A stretch of 64,000 nt of DNA from Enterococcus moraviensis ATCC BAA-383 (GTDB taxonomy: Bacteria > Bacillota > Bacilli > Lactobacillales > Enterococcaceae): assembly GCF_000407445.1 (NCBI RefSeq), contig NZ_ASWB01000004.1, positions 62,001 through 126,000 of the forward strand, given 5' to 3'. Positions 25,301-34,841 of the stretch are shown in pieces. The notes below the pieces were generated by a model. The model was not told the DNA's origin, did not search any database, and worked only from the letters and a program-made list of their open reading frames with translations. A program made the translations under genes and the position numbers. Within the stretch, counting starts at the first letter, position 1. Each line of letters begins with the position of its first letter.

Positions 25301-26708
25301 TTTCAAACTCCCTTAGTTCGATGACAATATCAGCAAATCTCGCCCAATCTGAAGGAGTAGGTGGCTGTTTCCAGATGATTTGTCGGCATGTGAGTTCTGT
25401 TATTTTATAATCTGAGATGGAGAGCTGAGTATCATTATTAAATCTAGTTTGAATAACGATATTCAAGTCACGAAAACGGTGTAAACTTTGGCTGATATAT
25501 TCTGTGTAAGCATTCCCATGAGAAAAATCAATATAAATCGTGATCGGCTTACCTAATTGAGAAGACTCTAAGCACGATAAAATAGAAAACATAAAATCAT
25601 AATAAAGTTTCGCTTGTTCATTTTTCGAAAGGTCTAAAGCTAAACAAAACTGATTTTTCCGAATAAACCTTAAAATCAGTTTATGTAATGGATTGTAAAC
25701 TTCTGAAAAGTAGCTATATGCTGAGACATCTACAAAGGTTGTATAATTTTGCCTGAAAATAGATAAACCTAAGACTTTTTTTAAAAATAAGTGGTATAAA
25801 TGTTTTCCCTGCTGTTTAGTTAATTGGAAAGAATTCGATAAGTGAGCGACTAATGCTTTAGCAGTTTCTTTTGTTTCTAATAATAAGTCATCATTGAATA
25901 GTAAGTCACAATCAAACATATCAGATACGAATAAGAATAGTAAAATATAATTGCTTTCTCCTTCTCCCTCTGAAGATTGCATCAGAACTTTTTTAAGCAT
26001 TGCTATCTGAGAACCGAATTGTCGTTGTGTTTTTTCTCCTACTGTACAAAAATTCTCTTGTAAATGATGGTGATTTAATCTTCGATTTTGCATGATCTGA
26101 AGAAATAAAGCAAGTTTTCTTTTTTGAAGAAAACTTAAATCTAAATTGAAATAAGTGATCAACTGCTGTAATAATTGTTGTATTTTTTGTTCAGAATTGG
26201 TAAAAGGATAACGCTCCCCAAAGTAAAAATAGGAGATAATATCAAAAATGACCGAACGTACGCGTGTTTCAGGTCCCATTAATTTATTTTTCCGGATAGA
26301 TAAACCTGCTTCTTTTAAATTAGCTAACACCTTATTTCGAATTTGATAAAAAGTCGTTTTAGCAATATGCTGTTCTGTTTGGAATTTTTTAATTGATTTT
26401 TCTTCTACCAATACTTCAATAAAAAAGCGGAATTTAGAAGATCTTTCGGCATAGCGATATTGCAATTCTTGAATCATATCATTTGATATTGGTTGAAAAA
26501 CGATTTCATCGTAATATTCTTCAGAAATTCGAAGTTGAGGAAATTCGTTGTTTAACTCAACTAAATATCGTTCTAACAAAAATCTAGATAGGCTGGTTAA
26601 TTCAAGCAATTTTTTCTTACTTAAAAATTGTTCGTTATACAGCTGTAGTATTTTTAACAATTGGGCTTTTTCTTTATCATCATCTTCTAAAAAATCTAAG
26701 TATTTCAT
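25278..26708 (-). CDS. Mga/AtxA-like transcriptional regulator
   Basis: 476 residues. N-terminal paired helix-turn-helix regions (about 15-60, LLELTSLSRFLLERYLVELN; and about 105-150, QHIAKTTFYQIRNKVLANLKEAGL), then PRD-like helical parts and a C-terminal EIIB-like segment. This is the layout of Mga, AtxA and MafR virulence regulators. GAGGTGAAATA lies before the ATG. It sits 39 nt downstream of the LRR/MucBP gene on the same strand, so it may be co-transcribed and control this surface-protein group. Confidence 0.75.
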   Translation of the reverse strand: MKYLDFLEDDDKEKAQLLKILQLYNEQFLSKKKLLELTSLSRFLLERYLVELNNEFPQLRISEEYYDEIVFQPISNDMIQELQYRYAERSSKFRFFIEVLVEEKSIKKFQTEQHIAKTTFYQIRNKVLANLKEAGLSIRKNKLMGPETRVRSVIFDIISYFYFGERYPFTNSEQKIQQLLQQLITYFNLDLSFLQKRKLALFLQIMQNRRLNHHHLQENFCTVGEKTQRQFGSQIAMLKKVLMQSSEGEGESNYILLFLFVSDMFDCDLLFNDDLLLETKETAKALVAHLSNSFQLTKQQGKHLYHLFLKKVLGLSIFRQNYTTFVDVSAYSYFSEVYNPLHKLILRFIRKNQFCLALDLSKNEQAKLYYDFMFSILSCLESSQLGKPITIYIDFSHGNAYTEYISQSLHRFRDLNIVIQTRFNNDTQLSISDYKITELTCRQIIWKQPPTPSDWARFADIVIELREFENEKNEIF

Positions 26709-26747
26709 TATTTCACCTCAAAATCTACTATTAAAATGTTAGTACCA

Positions 26748-28604
26748 TTAATGTGCTATTTTTGCCGTAACTGAGAAAGAATCTCCAATCTTGCCATGTA
26801 GTGTCGTTGATGAAGCTATTTCGCATCCGTTCTCGTCTACATATTTTACTGTCACAGTTCCAGCTTTTTTTTTGCTTTTCTGTTTTTTCAATGAACTTGG
26901 TTCAATGACAACTGCCCCTTGATTTTCTCTAAACGTATCTGGGAGTTCAAGAGTAGTGAACAATGGATTATTAGAGGTGGTCGCTTCCAATGATGACATG
27001 AACTCACTAGTGAAAAGAGTTAAATAGGGGCTAGGCGCAGGAGTATGTATCGATTCGCCAGATAAGGTATCGGAATTGAGTAAATTCTTTGTTCTTTCTT
27101 CTTCGTAGCAATAGGTTACTGTTTGCTGTTGCTCCCTAAAAGTCCCTTTACTATTTGTTGGTATCTCTTTTAGCAACCAATTGTCAATGGATTTAGCACT
27201 TGTTTCATAAGTCTCATTTAGGTTTCCTTCTAATATTTCTGACGCGAGTAATTTTTGCCCATGAGTATCAAGATACTCAATAACAACAGGCGCACCAGCT
27301 TTTTTAGTATAGGTGAAAATGATTTGATCGGTTTGATCAGTAAAAGTTCCACTCTGATTGTTAGGAGCATGTAGCAAGCGCCAACCTGAAATCTTCTTTT
27401 CCGTTGCTAAGTAGTGTTCACCGATAGTTCCTGTCAATACTTCTTGCGGTGCGATCTCGCTGCCATTCTCATCTAGATAATATACGCTGACAGGTGCTCC
27501 AGGTTTTGGTGCATCGATAATACTAAATGTATGGCTGTAAATGCCATTAGAAATAGAATAAAACGAATACCCGGCAGGTTGTATATAAGAGCCAGCTGGA
27601 TTATTCATACGTGCATTGAAAGTCAGGTTAGATAATTGCTCAAACGCTTCTTGAGACACATTTGAAATGAAAAGACCATCCTCTGTGACTTGTATGCGAT
27701 CAGGGGTTATTTGGACATTATTTAATGTGAGTATCATATTATTTGTAGCAGTAGACGTTGTGAACGACGGTAGATAGCCATCAAAATTCGTTAGTCTGTT
27801 TGGCATAATGGTAAAAGGGATAAAGAGTGTTTGCACATTAGGACGATAGCTTAATTCTGTTCGATCGATCGTACTGGGACTGAGCTTTCCTCCAATATTT
27901 TGTCCGTGAGCTCCTAAAATAGTTAAGGATGGAAAGTCATTAAGCACTGTAAAATCAGCAACCCCATCAAATTGAATATACAGTGTTTTTAAGTTGGTTA
28001 AGACATTCAACGGAGTGATCGTTGTAATATTTTCGTTGTATTCAATAAAAAGTTTTTCCAAAGACTTTAGAGGAGTCAGCTTATCAAAAATCTGGTCATC
28101 AACACCCGCTCCAGTTAAGGAAATTAAGTTTATAGACAAGTTATTTCTCAGGTCAGGAAAATTTTCATTAGTAACATTATCACCTTGAAGTCGAACATAA
28201 CTTAACTTTGTAAGTTTTTCCAAAGGACTAAAATCGGTTACGCGAGTTGTAGTCATCATATTCAGATTCTCTAAATTAACAGCGTATTCTAATCCAGAAA
28301 AGCTAGTGATTTGCTCCGCAGGTTCTCCAGCTAAATATAGAGAAGTCAACTGTTCTAGATCAGTTTTCGTTAGCTGTTCATTTGCAGTTTTTCCTATGCT
28401 AGATAAAATGAATGTTTTTAACGATGAATCCATCTGATCGATTGTTTCAAGAGCAGTTCTTTGTATATTACCATCTGAATGTAGACTAGAGGTAAGGTCA
28501 TCTTCTTTAACTGCAAGAGTTTGGGATGTAGCGAATAAAGTTGTATAGGTTAAAGCACTTAGACATAGTAATAAAGTACCCATTCCTTTTTTTAAAGTCT
28601 TCAT
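26748..28604 (-). CDS. Internalin-like LRR and MucBP surface protein, C-terminally truncated
   Basis: 618 residues. ATG 28604 has GAGG 8 nt upstream; the GTG at 28613 overlaps that site. A signal peptide (about 1-31) is followed by a leucine-rich-repeat region (about 80-240: LENLNMM, LSYVRLQGDN, LEKLFIEYN, LKTLYIQFD), an Ig-like linker (to about 370) and two full MucBP domains (about 370-435 and 437-500). A Ser/Lys-rich linker leads to a third MucBP domain that stops halfway (TVKYVDENG ... SFSVTAKIAH, stop). There is no sorting signal, so the protein may be secreted or the gene may be truncated. Confidence 0.75.
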   Translation of the reverse strand: MKTLKKGMGTLLLCLSALTYTTLFATSQTLAVKEDDLTSSLHSDGNIQRTALETIDQMDSSLKTFILSSIGKTANEQLTKTDLEQLTSLYLAGEPAEQITSFSGLEYAVNLENLNMMTTTRVTDFSPLEKLTKLSYVRLQGDNVTNENFPDLRNNLSINLISLTGAGVDDQIFDKLTPLKSLEKLFIEYNENITTITPLNVLTNLKTLYIQFDGVADFTVLNDFPSLTILGAHGQNIGGKLSPSTIDRTELSYRPNVQTLFIPFTIMPNRLTNFDGYLPSFTTSTATNNMILTLNNVQITPDRIQVTEDGLFISNVSQEAFEQLSNLTFNARMNNPAGSYIQPAGYSFYSISNGIYSHTFSIIDAPKPGAPVSVYYLDENGSEIAPQEVLTGTIGEHYLATEKKISGWRLLHAPNNQSGTFTDQTDQIIFTYTKKAGAPVVIEYLDTHGQKLLASEILEGNLNETYETSAKSIDNWLLKEIPTNSKGTFREQQQTVTYCYEEERTKNLLNSDTLSGESIHTPAPSPYLTLFTSEFMSSLEATTSNNPLFTTLELPDTFRENQGAVVIEPSSLKKQKSKKKAGTVTVKYVDENGCEIASSTTLHGKIGDSFSVTAKIAH

Positions 28605-28978
28605 TTTTTTCACCTCATAACATTTATAAGAAACCTTTTATCTTAAACCTTTAAAATTATAACTTAATTTTTCGAAAAAAACTCTTATTTTTCAAAAAAT
28701 ATATATTATTTATTTGTTTTTGAGAGGGTTAAAAAAGTCTGAAAATAAAATAGTCGTTACTAAAGATACTACTATTTAAACTAAAGTGAATCCATAGTGA
28801 TTAAACTTGTTTTTCCGTTTTTTTTTCTTTTTTTCGTAAATATTCCGAACTTTTGCAATAAATAAGTATTTTTTTTACTTGTACTTGGTTGTTTAGAATC
28901 CCGAATTGCTTGAATATATAGAAGTACCAATAAGAGATAAAAAAGATCTAATTGAGTTTTGAGAAAGGAGCTGTTTTG
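28605..28978. other. AT-rich divergent intergenic region
   Basis: 374 nt between the LRR/MucBP gene (minus) and the winged-helix regulator (plus). It is very AT-rich with many A and T tracts. No gene, clear consensus promoter or terminator was identified; it must hold divergent promoters. Confidence 0.5.
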
Positions 28979-29686
28979 ATGAGCTCTAAATTAGTTGTTG
29001 AAATCATTAATCTTCCAAAAAACTTCGATAATGAGCGATTAAGCGAGCTGGATAATACGGAAATCTCTATAAGTTACACTCAAACTTATTTGAAACCTAC
29101 CAATAACGTAATAAAAAAGCATGTCGATTTTTTTCTTATCATAGAAGATCAGTTGAGCTTTATGGAAGTATTTGAAATCACCACAGCCATAAGAAAATCA
29201 GAACAAGCAGTGATTTTCTTATTAATTGAGCCAGAACATGAAGTAAACAAACTATTCTATTTAAAAATAGGAGCAGATATAGTAGTGAAAATTGATGAGT
29301 CTTTCGATGTTTTGAAATGTATGATGTTAAATTTGGGACGGTTAAAAGTACAGGGAAAACCTAGCCTGCTTAAAAATAAACAATTCACTTTAAATGAGTC
29401 CAACCTAAGCACCACTATTGCTGATAAGGAAATTTTCTTAACGAAAAATGAGTTTCGTTTACTAAGTCTGTTAAACAAAACACCCAATGTCACAATAAGC
29501 TATCGCCAAATCAATGAGTATCTTTGGGGTAAAAAGGAGAATACTCAAGCTGTCAATATTGCAAATATTGTTTTTAAGTTGCGGGAGAAATTGAAGCAAA
29601 TTGAGGGTGTTGATAAATGTTTAATAACTGTTCGTTCTAAGGGGTATATGTTGGATATCACAAAAGACCCTACTAAGATACTGTGA
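28979..29686 (+). CDS. Winged-helix regulator with degenerate receiver domain (WxL cassette 2)
   Basis: 235 residues. The start is ATG 28979, 8 nt after AAAGGAG (28964-28970). Residues 1-125 resemble a response-regulator receiver (strand FFLIIED, YLKIGADIVV) but with Glu56 at the place of the phospho-acceptor Asp. Residues about 140-230 form an OmpR-type winged helix (LTKNEFRLLSLL, YRQINEYLWG, VNIANIVFKLREKL, TVRSKGYML). No kinase gene is near. It ends 20 nt before the large WxL gene of cassette 2 and probably controls it. A paralogue with the same layout is at 62758. Confidence 0.8.
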   Translation: MSSKLVVEIINLPKNFDNERLSELDNTEISISYTQTYLKPTNNVIKKHVDFFLIIEDQLSFMEVFEITTAIRKSEQAVIFLLIEPEHEVNKLFYLKIGADIVVKIDESFDVLKCMMLNLGRLKVQGKPSLLKNKQFTLNESNLSTTIADKEIFLTKNEFRLLSLLNKTPNVTISYRQINEYLWGKKENTQAVNIANIVFKLREKLKQIEGVDKCLITVRSKGYMLDITKDPTKIL

Positions 29687-29706
29687 AAGGAGGTGACAAT
29701 GAAAAA

Positions 29707-31953
29707 ATGAGAAAGAAAAGGCAACTGTTATTAGTGCTTGGTACGCTCGTTTTGTTTCTAGTACTGATGTTAAATTTCTTTCATTCAACTGATAAAAAGA
29801 TATTAGCCGAGGATCAAACAAAAGAAACCACAACAAATCCCATTAATTCTTATTTCACGTGGAAAAATGACTGGCAAAAAAATAATGCGGTTAAAGTGAC
29901 TTCCATCAGAAATGAAAATAAAACGATCAATCCTCCTACACTTTATAATCGAGCAATTGCGAACGCTTTTAGTTTTGATCTTTTAGAAGGAGATACGAAA
30001 CCTGTATTAAACTCTTCTGCCTATACGTTTGGGCTGGTTACACCAATTGAAGCTATAGAATGGCCTGTATTTCAATCAGTTGATCCGACCGTCTACTATG
30101 AATACAGTAACCCCAGCTATTGGAAAGGACTGCCAGAAAATGTGGATGGAAAATTTACATCCAGCAAGAGTAATTGGCCAAATGTGGCTCATTGGAGCGG
30201 ATGGCCAAATGGACAGGTGAAAACAACCGCTTATGTTGTTTACCCTAAAGGTCCAACCACAAATGATTGGCTCTCCTATACATTCTCAGATGAGGTACCA
30301 AATAATGTTACGATGGAGATTTCTACACAAGTAAAGGTGGACGATTCCTATGAAAAACCAGTAGCGCCTCAAGTGTCATGGCTGTGGGGCTTAGGTTGGA
30401 ATATTGAAATCCCCCAAGTCGTAAAAGCTGTGTTTAAGGATGTCGACGATCCAAATGGGGCATCGATTTCGGCAGATGAAGTTTTAGGTTATGGTGGTGA
30501 AATGGCAGATTCGGTTGTTTTAAAAAACAAAGAACTAGTTGGTTATCATTTTGTATCATCACAAGTAGTTTTGGGCCCAACAATTAATTCAAGTAGTTTT
30601 GGTACAGGAATTAGAGAACCAAGCTCTTTTTACTACGATGAGAAAACGAGCTCGATCAAAGAGCCAACAGCAGATACGAGCTGGACAACAACGATAGATA
30701 AGCAGCAAAAAGGTATCGTATTCTGGTATAAAAAGAAAGCACCTGCTATTACATTGGATAAAAAAGTGAATCAGTCGTCCGCAATGCTCGGAGACGAATT
30801 AACGTATACATTGACAATGGAAAATAAAGGTGATGAGGCATTATTGAAGGGAACCATAAAAGATAGCTTACCAGCTGGGTTAGCTAAGCCAAATAGGCTC
30901 CTATTGGGTGATAAATCATTACCAGAAGGAACGGCTAATAGTGAAGGACACTATTTCACCTGGAATAGCGCTACACGTGAGTTAACTGTTCATGTAGGAA
31001 CTATTTTAGAAAATGAAAAGAAACAACTGACCTATGAAACAAGCATTACTACAGGAGTATCTGGAGAGGAAATGGTGAATACGGCCATTTTGACGGGGGA
31101 AAACACCACTCAAAAGCCACAAGGACAAGCGACAGTAACGATCGTTGATCCGTGGAAAGTGACGTTTGAATCAAATGGTGGAAGTAGTATTCCAGAACAA
31201 CGTGTGAAAGACGGTGAATTGGCCCAACAGCCAAATGATCCAAGTTATCCTAATAAAGTGTTTGTAGGCTGGTTTGAAGACAGTCCCCTAACCACACAAT
31301 GGAATTTCACAACGCCTGTGACACGAGATATCACGCTTTATGCAAAATGGCGCAGTAAGATAGTGGACCCAAATAATGGGGTTGATCCATTAACACCGAT
31401 TGACCCTAAAGATGAATCAGACAAGCCAACGAATCCAACGAGAGAAGATTTGCGAATTGAATATGTATCCGATTTTGATTTTGGTACTCACAAAAATACT
31501 GCAAGTAAATTGGCATTAAAATCAGCGGGAGATCATGGCAAAGCAGCAAACGATACAACTAAGACCGTGCCGTCATTTGTCTCCATTATTGATGACCGAC
31601 CAAATAATAATACAACTAGTTGGTCGTTACAGGCGAAAGCTTCTACTTTTAAAGATGAGAAGGGTGAACCCTTGAAAGGGGCAAGACTTCTTCTTTCAGA
31701 CTTGAATTATGCAGACAATGGAAAAGAGAGACCGTGGGTAACAAAGGATGTTGTTGATTTATCGGGAGACTATGTTCCGATAACGGATACTTTAGGTAAA
31801 AAAATAGGTAATGGGACTTGGTCTTTAGCCTTTGGCAAGTTAGATTCTAATCAGCGCTCAACAGGGGTAACGCTTGATATCGCACAAGGATACGGCAAGA
31901 AACAGGCAGAATACTCAACAACTATTGATTGGGAGTTAGTAGTCGAGCCATAA
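29707..31953 (+). CDS. Large modular WxL-domain surface protein (cassette 2)
   Basis: 748 residues from ATG 29707. GGAGG at 29689-29693 is 13 nt away, and an out-of-frame ATG at 29699 encodes Met-Lys-Lys-stop overlapping this start. Signal/membrane segment about 5-25; an unrecognised adhesin-like region to about 355; a DUF11/isopeptide-type repeat (about 360-480, LDKKVNQSSAMLGDELTYTL); an InlB-type repeat (about 485-550, VTFESNGGSSIPEQ, GWFEDSPL, LYAKW); a Pro/Asp linker; and a C-terminal WxL domain with motifs SWSL and DWEL. A probable adhesin held at the wall through its WxL domain. Confidence 0.85.
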   Translation: MRKKRQLLLVLGTLVLFLVLMLNFFHSTDKKILAEDQTKETTTNPINSYFTWKNDWQKNNAVKVTSIRNENKTINPPTLYNRAIANAFSFDLLEGDTKPVLNSSAYTFGLVTPIEAIEWPVFQSVDPTVYYEYSNPSYWKGLPENVDGKFTSSKSNWPNVAHWSGWPNGQVKTTAYVVYPKGPTTNDWLSYTFSDEVPNNVTMEISTQVKVDDSYEKPVAPQVSWLWGLGWNIEIPQVVKAVFKDVDDPNGASISADEVLGYGGEMADSVVLKNKELVGYHFVSSQVVLGPTINSSSFGTGIREPSSFYYDEKTSSIKEPTADTSWTTTIDKQQKGIVFWYKKKAPAITLDKKVNQSSAMLGDELTYTLTMENKGDEALLKGTIKDSLPAGLAKPNRLLLGDKSLPEGTANSEGHYFTWNSATRELTVHVGTILENEKKQLTYETSITTGVSGEEMVNTAILTGENTTQKPQGQATVTIVDPWKVTFESNGGSSIPEQRVKDGELAQQPNDPSYPNKVFVGWFEDSPLTTQWNFTTPVTRDITLYAKWRSKIVDPNNGVDPLTPIDPKDESDKPTNPTREDLRIEYVSDFDFGTHKNTASKLALKSAGDHGKAANDTTKTVPSFVSIIDDRPNNNTTSWSLQAKASTFKDEKGEPLKGARLLLSDLNYADNGKERPWVTKDVVDLSGDYVPITDTLGKKIGNGTWSLAFGKLDSNQRSTGVTLDIAQGYGKKQAEYSTTIDWELVVEP

Positions 31954-31967
31954 GGGAGAGGAGAAGC

Positions 31968-32306
31968 ATGAAAAAATTGTTTTACAGTATTTGCTTTGGC
32001 TTGTTCTGTTTCTTGTTCGTCAGTGGACCGGTTGTTAGTCAAGCTAACGGCATTACCTCAAATGGAGGGATTAGCTTTACACCTGCTCCAAAAGAGCAGA
32101 CACAAAGCAGTCAAAGTGAACCACAAAAGTTAGATCCCACAATGGAAACAAAAGTAGAAACAGGAGCTAAGGATTCTAACACGAGTAAAGGAATCTTTCC
32201 TAAAACTAACACAGAGAATAGCCACTTGAAGATTTATTTGGGAATAGGACTATTAGCTCTGTACCTAGTAATAAGTGTTATAAGGAAGAAGCGATTAAAA
32301 AATTAG
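31968..32306 (+). CDS. Small sortase-signal-type protein (cassette 2)
   Basis: 112 residues. The start is ATG 31968 after GAGAGGAG; the frame is open further upstream but overlaps the WxL stop. It has a signal peptide (about 1-27), a mature strand SNGGISFTPA, a Gln/Ser/Glu-rich linker, then FPKTNTE, a hydrophobic helix and an RKKRLKN tail. It has the same layout as the protein at 1948, but the motif is FPKTN, with Phe for Leu and Asn for Gly, so ordinary sortase A cleavage is doubtful. It starts 14 nt after the large WxL gene. Confidence 0.7.
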   Translation: MKKLFYSICFGLFCFLFVSGPVVSQANGITSNGGISFTPAPKEQTQSSQSEPQKLDPTMETKVETGAKDSNTSKGIFPKTNTENSHLKIYLGIGLLALYLVISVIRKKRLKN

Positions 32307-32362
32307 ATATATTGTAATCCATTTACTTTATATAAATCGAAAAACGAGAGAGGAAGACAAAA

Positions 32363-33148
32363 ATGAAATTAAAAAAAGTGATTATTGGCAGTACTTTAGC
32401 AGCAACTATCTTAGGAGGACTAGGTGCTCAAACCGTACAAGCGGCTGAATATCCGTCTGCAACAGAAGCTAAAAGTGAAGGGAAAGTAACGTTTACAGAA
32501 GGTGGTCCTGAAATCGTTGACCCAACTGATCCAGATATCCCTATCGCACCAGTTGATCCAACGGACCCAACAAATCCAACAAAACCTATAAATCCAGGGA
32601 AAGCGGATTTAATGATTCAATATGTATCGGATTTTGATTTTGGTACACATTCAAATAGTCTAAAAGCATTGAAAGCAAATGCAAAACCAGATTATGCGTT
32701 TGCGCTAGATGCACAAGGCAATCGAACAGGTGATTTATATGCGGTGCCATCGTTTGTTTCAACGAAAGATGTTCGTGCCGAAAGAACAGGATGGGAGTTA
32801 ACAGTAACTGCTTCTAAATTCACCTCTTCAAAAGGAACAGAATTAAAAGGAGCCGAGGTTACACTTAAAGACCTAACATATAATACACCAACAAATCCTA
32901 TTGGGACTGCACCAACAGCAGCAACTGGTAATAAAATCCTAACACCTGCAACTGAAACAACTGTTGCAACGGCAGGTGATAATAGTGGGATTGGTTCATG
33001 GTCACTAGGTATGGGTGCATTATCAACAGATGAAAAGGCAGTTCAAGGGGTTGAGTTGAATATCCCTCAAAACTCTTTAAAAGAGAATGACACGTATAAA
33101 GCAACCTTTGACTGGGAATTAAAAGCTGATCCAACTGTGGCGCCGTAA
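32363..33148 (+). CDS. Secreted WxL-domain protein (cassette 2)
   Basis: 261 residues. Signal peptide 1-28 (VQAA), mature strand EGKVTFTEGG, a Pro/Asp/Thr linker built from DPTDP-like units (about 50-80) and a WxL domain (ADLMIQYVSDFDFGTH) with both motifs intact (GWEL and DWEL). It resembles the WxL domain of the large protein upstream more than those of other cassettes, suggesting matched binding to the same partner. AGAGAGGAAG precedes the ATG. Confidence 0.88.
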   Translation: MKLKKVIIGSTLAATILGGLGAQTVQAAEYPSATEAKSEGKVTFTEGGPEIVDPTDPDIPIAPVDPTDPTNPTKPINPGKADLMIQYVSDFDFGTHSNSLKALKANAKPDYAFALDAQGNRTGDLYAVPSFVSTKDVRAERTGWELTVTASKFTSSKGTELKGAEVTLKDLTYNTPTNPIGTAPTAATGNKILTPATETTVATAGDNSGIGSWSLGMGALSTDEKAVQGVELNIPQNSLKENDTYKATFDWELKADPTVAP

Positions 33149-33175
33149 TTGATGTAAACTAATTCAACAAATAAG

Positions 33176-33222
33176 AGATCGTTAAGATTCAGATAGTCAT
33201 ACGAATCTTAACGGTTCTTCTT
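33176..33222 (+). terminator. Stem-loop between WxL and WxL-interacting genes (cassette 2)
   Basis: CGTTAAGATTC (33180-33190) pairs with GAATCTTAACG (33203-33213) with weaker pairing outside, then a TTCTTCTTTT tail. It occupies the same place in the cassette as the hairpin at 4016-4064. Confidence 0.65.
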
Positions 33223-33240
33223 TTAGAAAGGTGACAATAA

Positions 33241-34329
33241 ATGAAAAGAAAATGGTTTCTCTACTTATTCGGCCTTTTCTTTCTTTCAAGCCTATTTTTC
33301 ATAACAGCTGTTGCTGATGAACCAAAAGAAGAGGCGAATAAAGGAACAGGTGCCGCATTTAGTGTATCCCCGATATATCCAGAAAATCAAAAAAATGGGA
33401 AAAATGGGTATTTTGAACTGAATGTCTTGCCAAAACAAAAACAAGTTTTACAGATCGAACTACAAAACTACTCGGAAAAAACGATCACCGTGGATGTCGA
33501 GGCAAATCGTGCTACAACAAGTGACGCAGGAATAACTAGCTATAAAAAAAGTACGCGAGAAAAGGAGGAGAGTCTAAAAGTAGATTTTGAGTCTTTGGTG
33601 CAGATAGAAGAACAAGCAATCACCTTACATGCGAAAGAAATAAAAAAAATCAATATTACGCTGCAAATGCCAGAAGAATCTTTTAATGGTCAAGTATTAG
33701 GTGGGATTCATTTTTCTCAAAAGCCTGACGAAAAAGAGAAAAATGAAAAGAAAAATGCTGTATATAATACATTTTCCTATAGTATTGCTGTACTTTTAAC
33801 AGAGAATAAGCAACAAGTGGAAAACGAATTAAAATTGGTTGATGTATTTGCAGATCAAAGAAATTATCGTAACTTTATTGAAGCAAGCATCAAAAATACT
33901 GCACCAATAATGATCAAAAACTTAGCAATCAAAGCAGAAATATACAAGAAAAATTCTACAAAGATTGCTTATCAAGCAAATAAAAGTGCACTCAGAATGG
34001 CTCCTAATTCAATGTTTAATTTTGGGCTGGATTTACAAAATACAGAATTGATTTCAGGGGATTATACGTTAAAAATGACCGCGAATGCAGACGGAAAGGA
34101 ATATAATTTTTCAAAAGACTTTAAAATCAGTCGAAAACAAGCAAATGAACTCAATGATCAAGCTGTTTATATAGAAAAAAAGGATAATAAACAATTATAT
34201 CTGCTTATTGCCGGTATTATTATTGTATTGGTCGTAATACTTATTTTAATAAAACGAAACAGAACCAAAAAGGCGGAACTACAAAGAAAAAAAAGTAAAA
34301 ACAAGAAAAGAAAAAAGAAGAGAAAGTAA
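33241..34329 (+). CDS. WxL-interacting protein (DUF916 + DUF3324), cassette 2
   Basis: 362 residues. Signal peptide about 1-26; DUF916 (FSVSPIYPENQ, GYFELNV, FNGQVLGGIHFS); DUF3324 (NYRNFIEASIKN, LRMAPNSMFNFGL, GDYTLKM); one transmembrane helix (about 318-336) and a strongly basic cytoplasmic tail. It presents or anchors WxL proteins at the membrane. AGAAAGGTGA lies just before the ATG. It is the last intact gene of cassette 2; a glycosidase fragment follows. Confidence 0.9.
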   Translation: MKRKWFLYLFGLFFLSSLFFITAVADEPKEEANKGTGAAFSVSPIYPENQKNGKNGYFELNVLPKQKQVLQIELQNYSEKTITVDVEANRATTSDAGITSYKKSTREKEESLKVDFESLVQIEEQAITLHAKEIKKINITLQMPEESFNGQVLGGIHFSQKPDEKEKNEKKNAVYNTFSYSIAVLLTENKQQVENELKLVDVFADQRNYRNFIEASIKNTAPIMIKNLAIKAEIYKKNSTKIAYQANKSALRMAPNSMFNFGLDLQNTELISGDYTLKMTANADGKEYNFSKDFKISRKQANELNDQAVYIEKKDNKQLYLLIAGIIIVLVVILILIKRNRTKKAELQRKKSKNKKRKKKRK

Positions 34330-34443
34330 AGACTCACTTTTTGTATCAAAAAATACATAGCCTGTTAAAGGTAGAGTGAATATCAAATGATGTAAGTAGC
34401 GTGAATCATAGCGGGCACTTGCATCATTTATTTTACATTCTTA

Positions 34444-34731
34444 TTGCCAGTTGTCAAAAATGAAATGAATCTACCAAACAACTCCCAAATTCCTCTCAAA
34501 AAAAATTTTATGAGGAGCATTCTCTTAGTAATTGTTCAAGATGGGATAGAGATTTTTTGTTTCTGTCCGTGGTCATTTATTGACTTGGTTAGTACCACGA
34601 GTGGTTTTAGAAAACGGTATGGATTTGTTTATGTGGATCGGACGGATACTGTGTGCTTAGAGAATAGACATCGAAAAGACAGTTTTTATTGGTCTCAAGG
34701 AGTTATTAGGAGTAATGGAAAAGTGTTGTAA
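34444..34731 (+). pseudogene. C-terminal fragment of a family 1 glycosidase (6-phospho-beta-glucosidase)
   Basis: About 95 residues matching only the C-terminal end of GH1 enzymes: PWSFIDLVSTTSGF, KRYGFVYVDR, RKDSFYWSQGVIRSNG. The N-terminal 350-400 residues and the acid/base region are missing; a possible relic of the nucleophile loop (VVKNEM for VVENG) is at the start. No Shine-Dalgarno is visible. A rho-independent hairpin follows at 34747, as expected for a real gene end. It is a remnant left by deletion or insertion of cassette 2. Confidence 0.75.
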
Positions 34732-34746
34732 CTATAAATAAAAAAA

Positions 34747-34786
34747 GATCAGATTCTATTTGTGGGAGAATCTGATTGGTTTTTTG
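34747..34786 (+). terminator. Terminator of the glycosidase remnant
   Basis: ATCAGATTCT (34748-34757) pairs with AGAATCTGAT (34767-34776), followed by a T-rich tail. Confidence 0.75.
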
Positions 34787-34841
34787 AGTTAGCGGGCATT
34801 CTTTAATAGACAAGGTCACTCTATAGCTGAGAATCTCCCGG

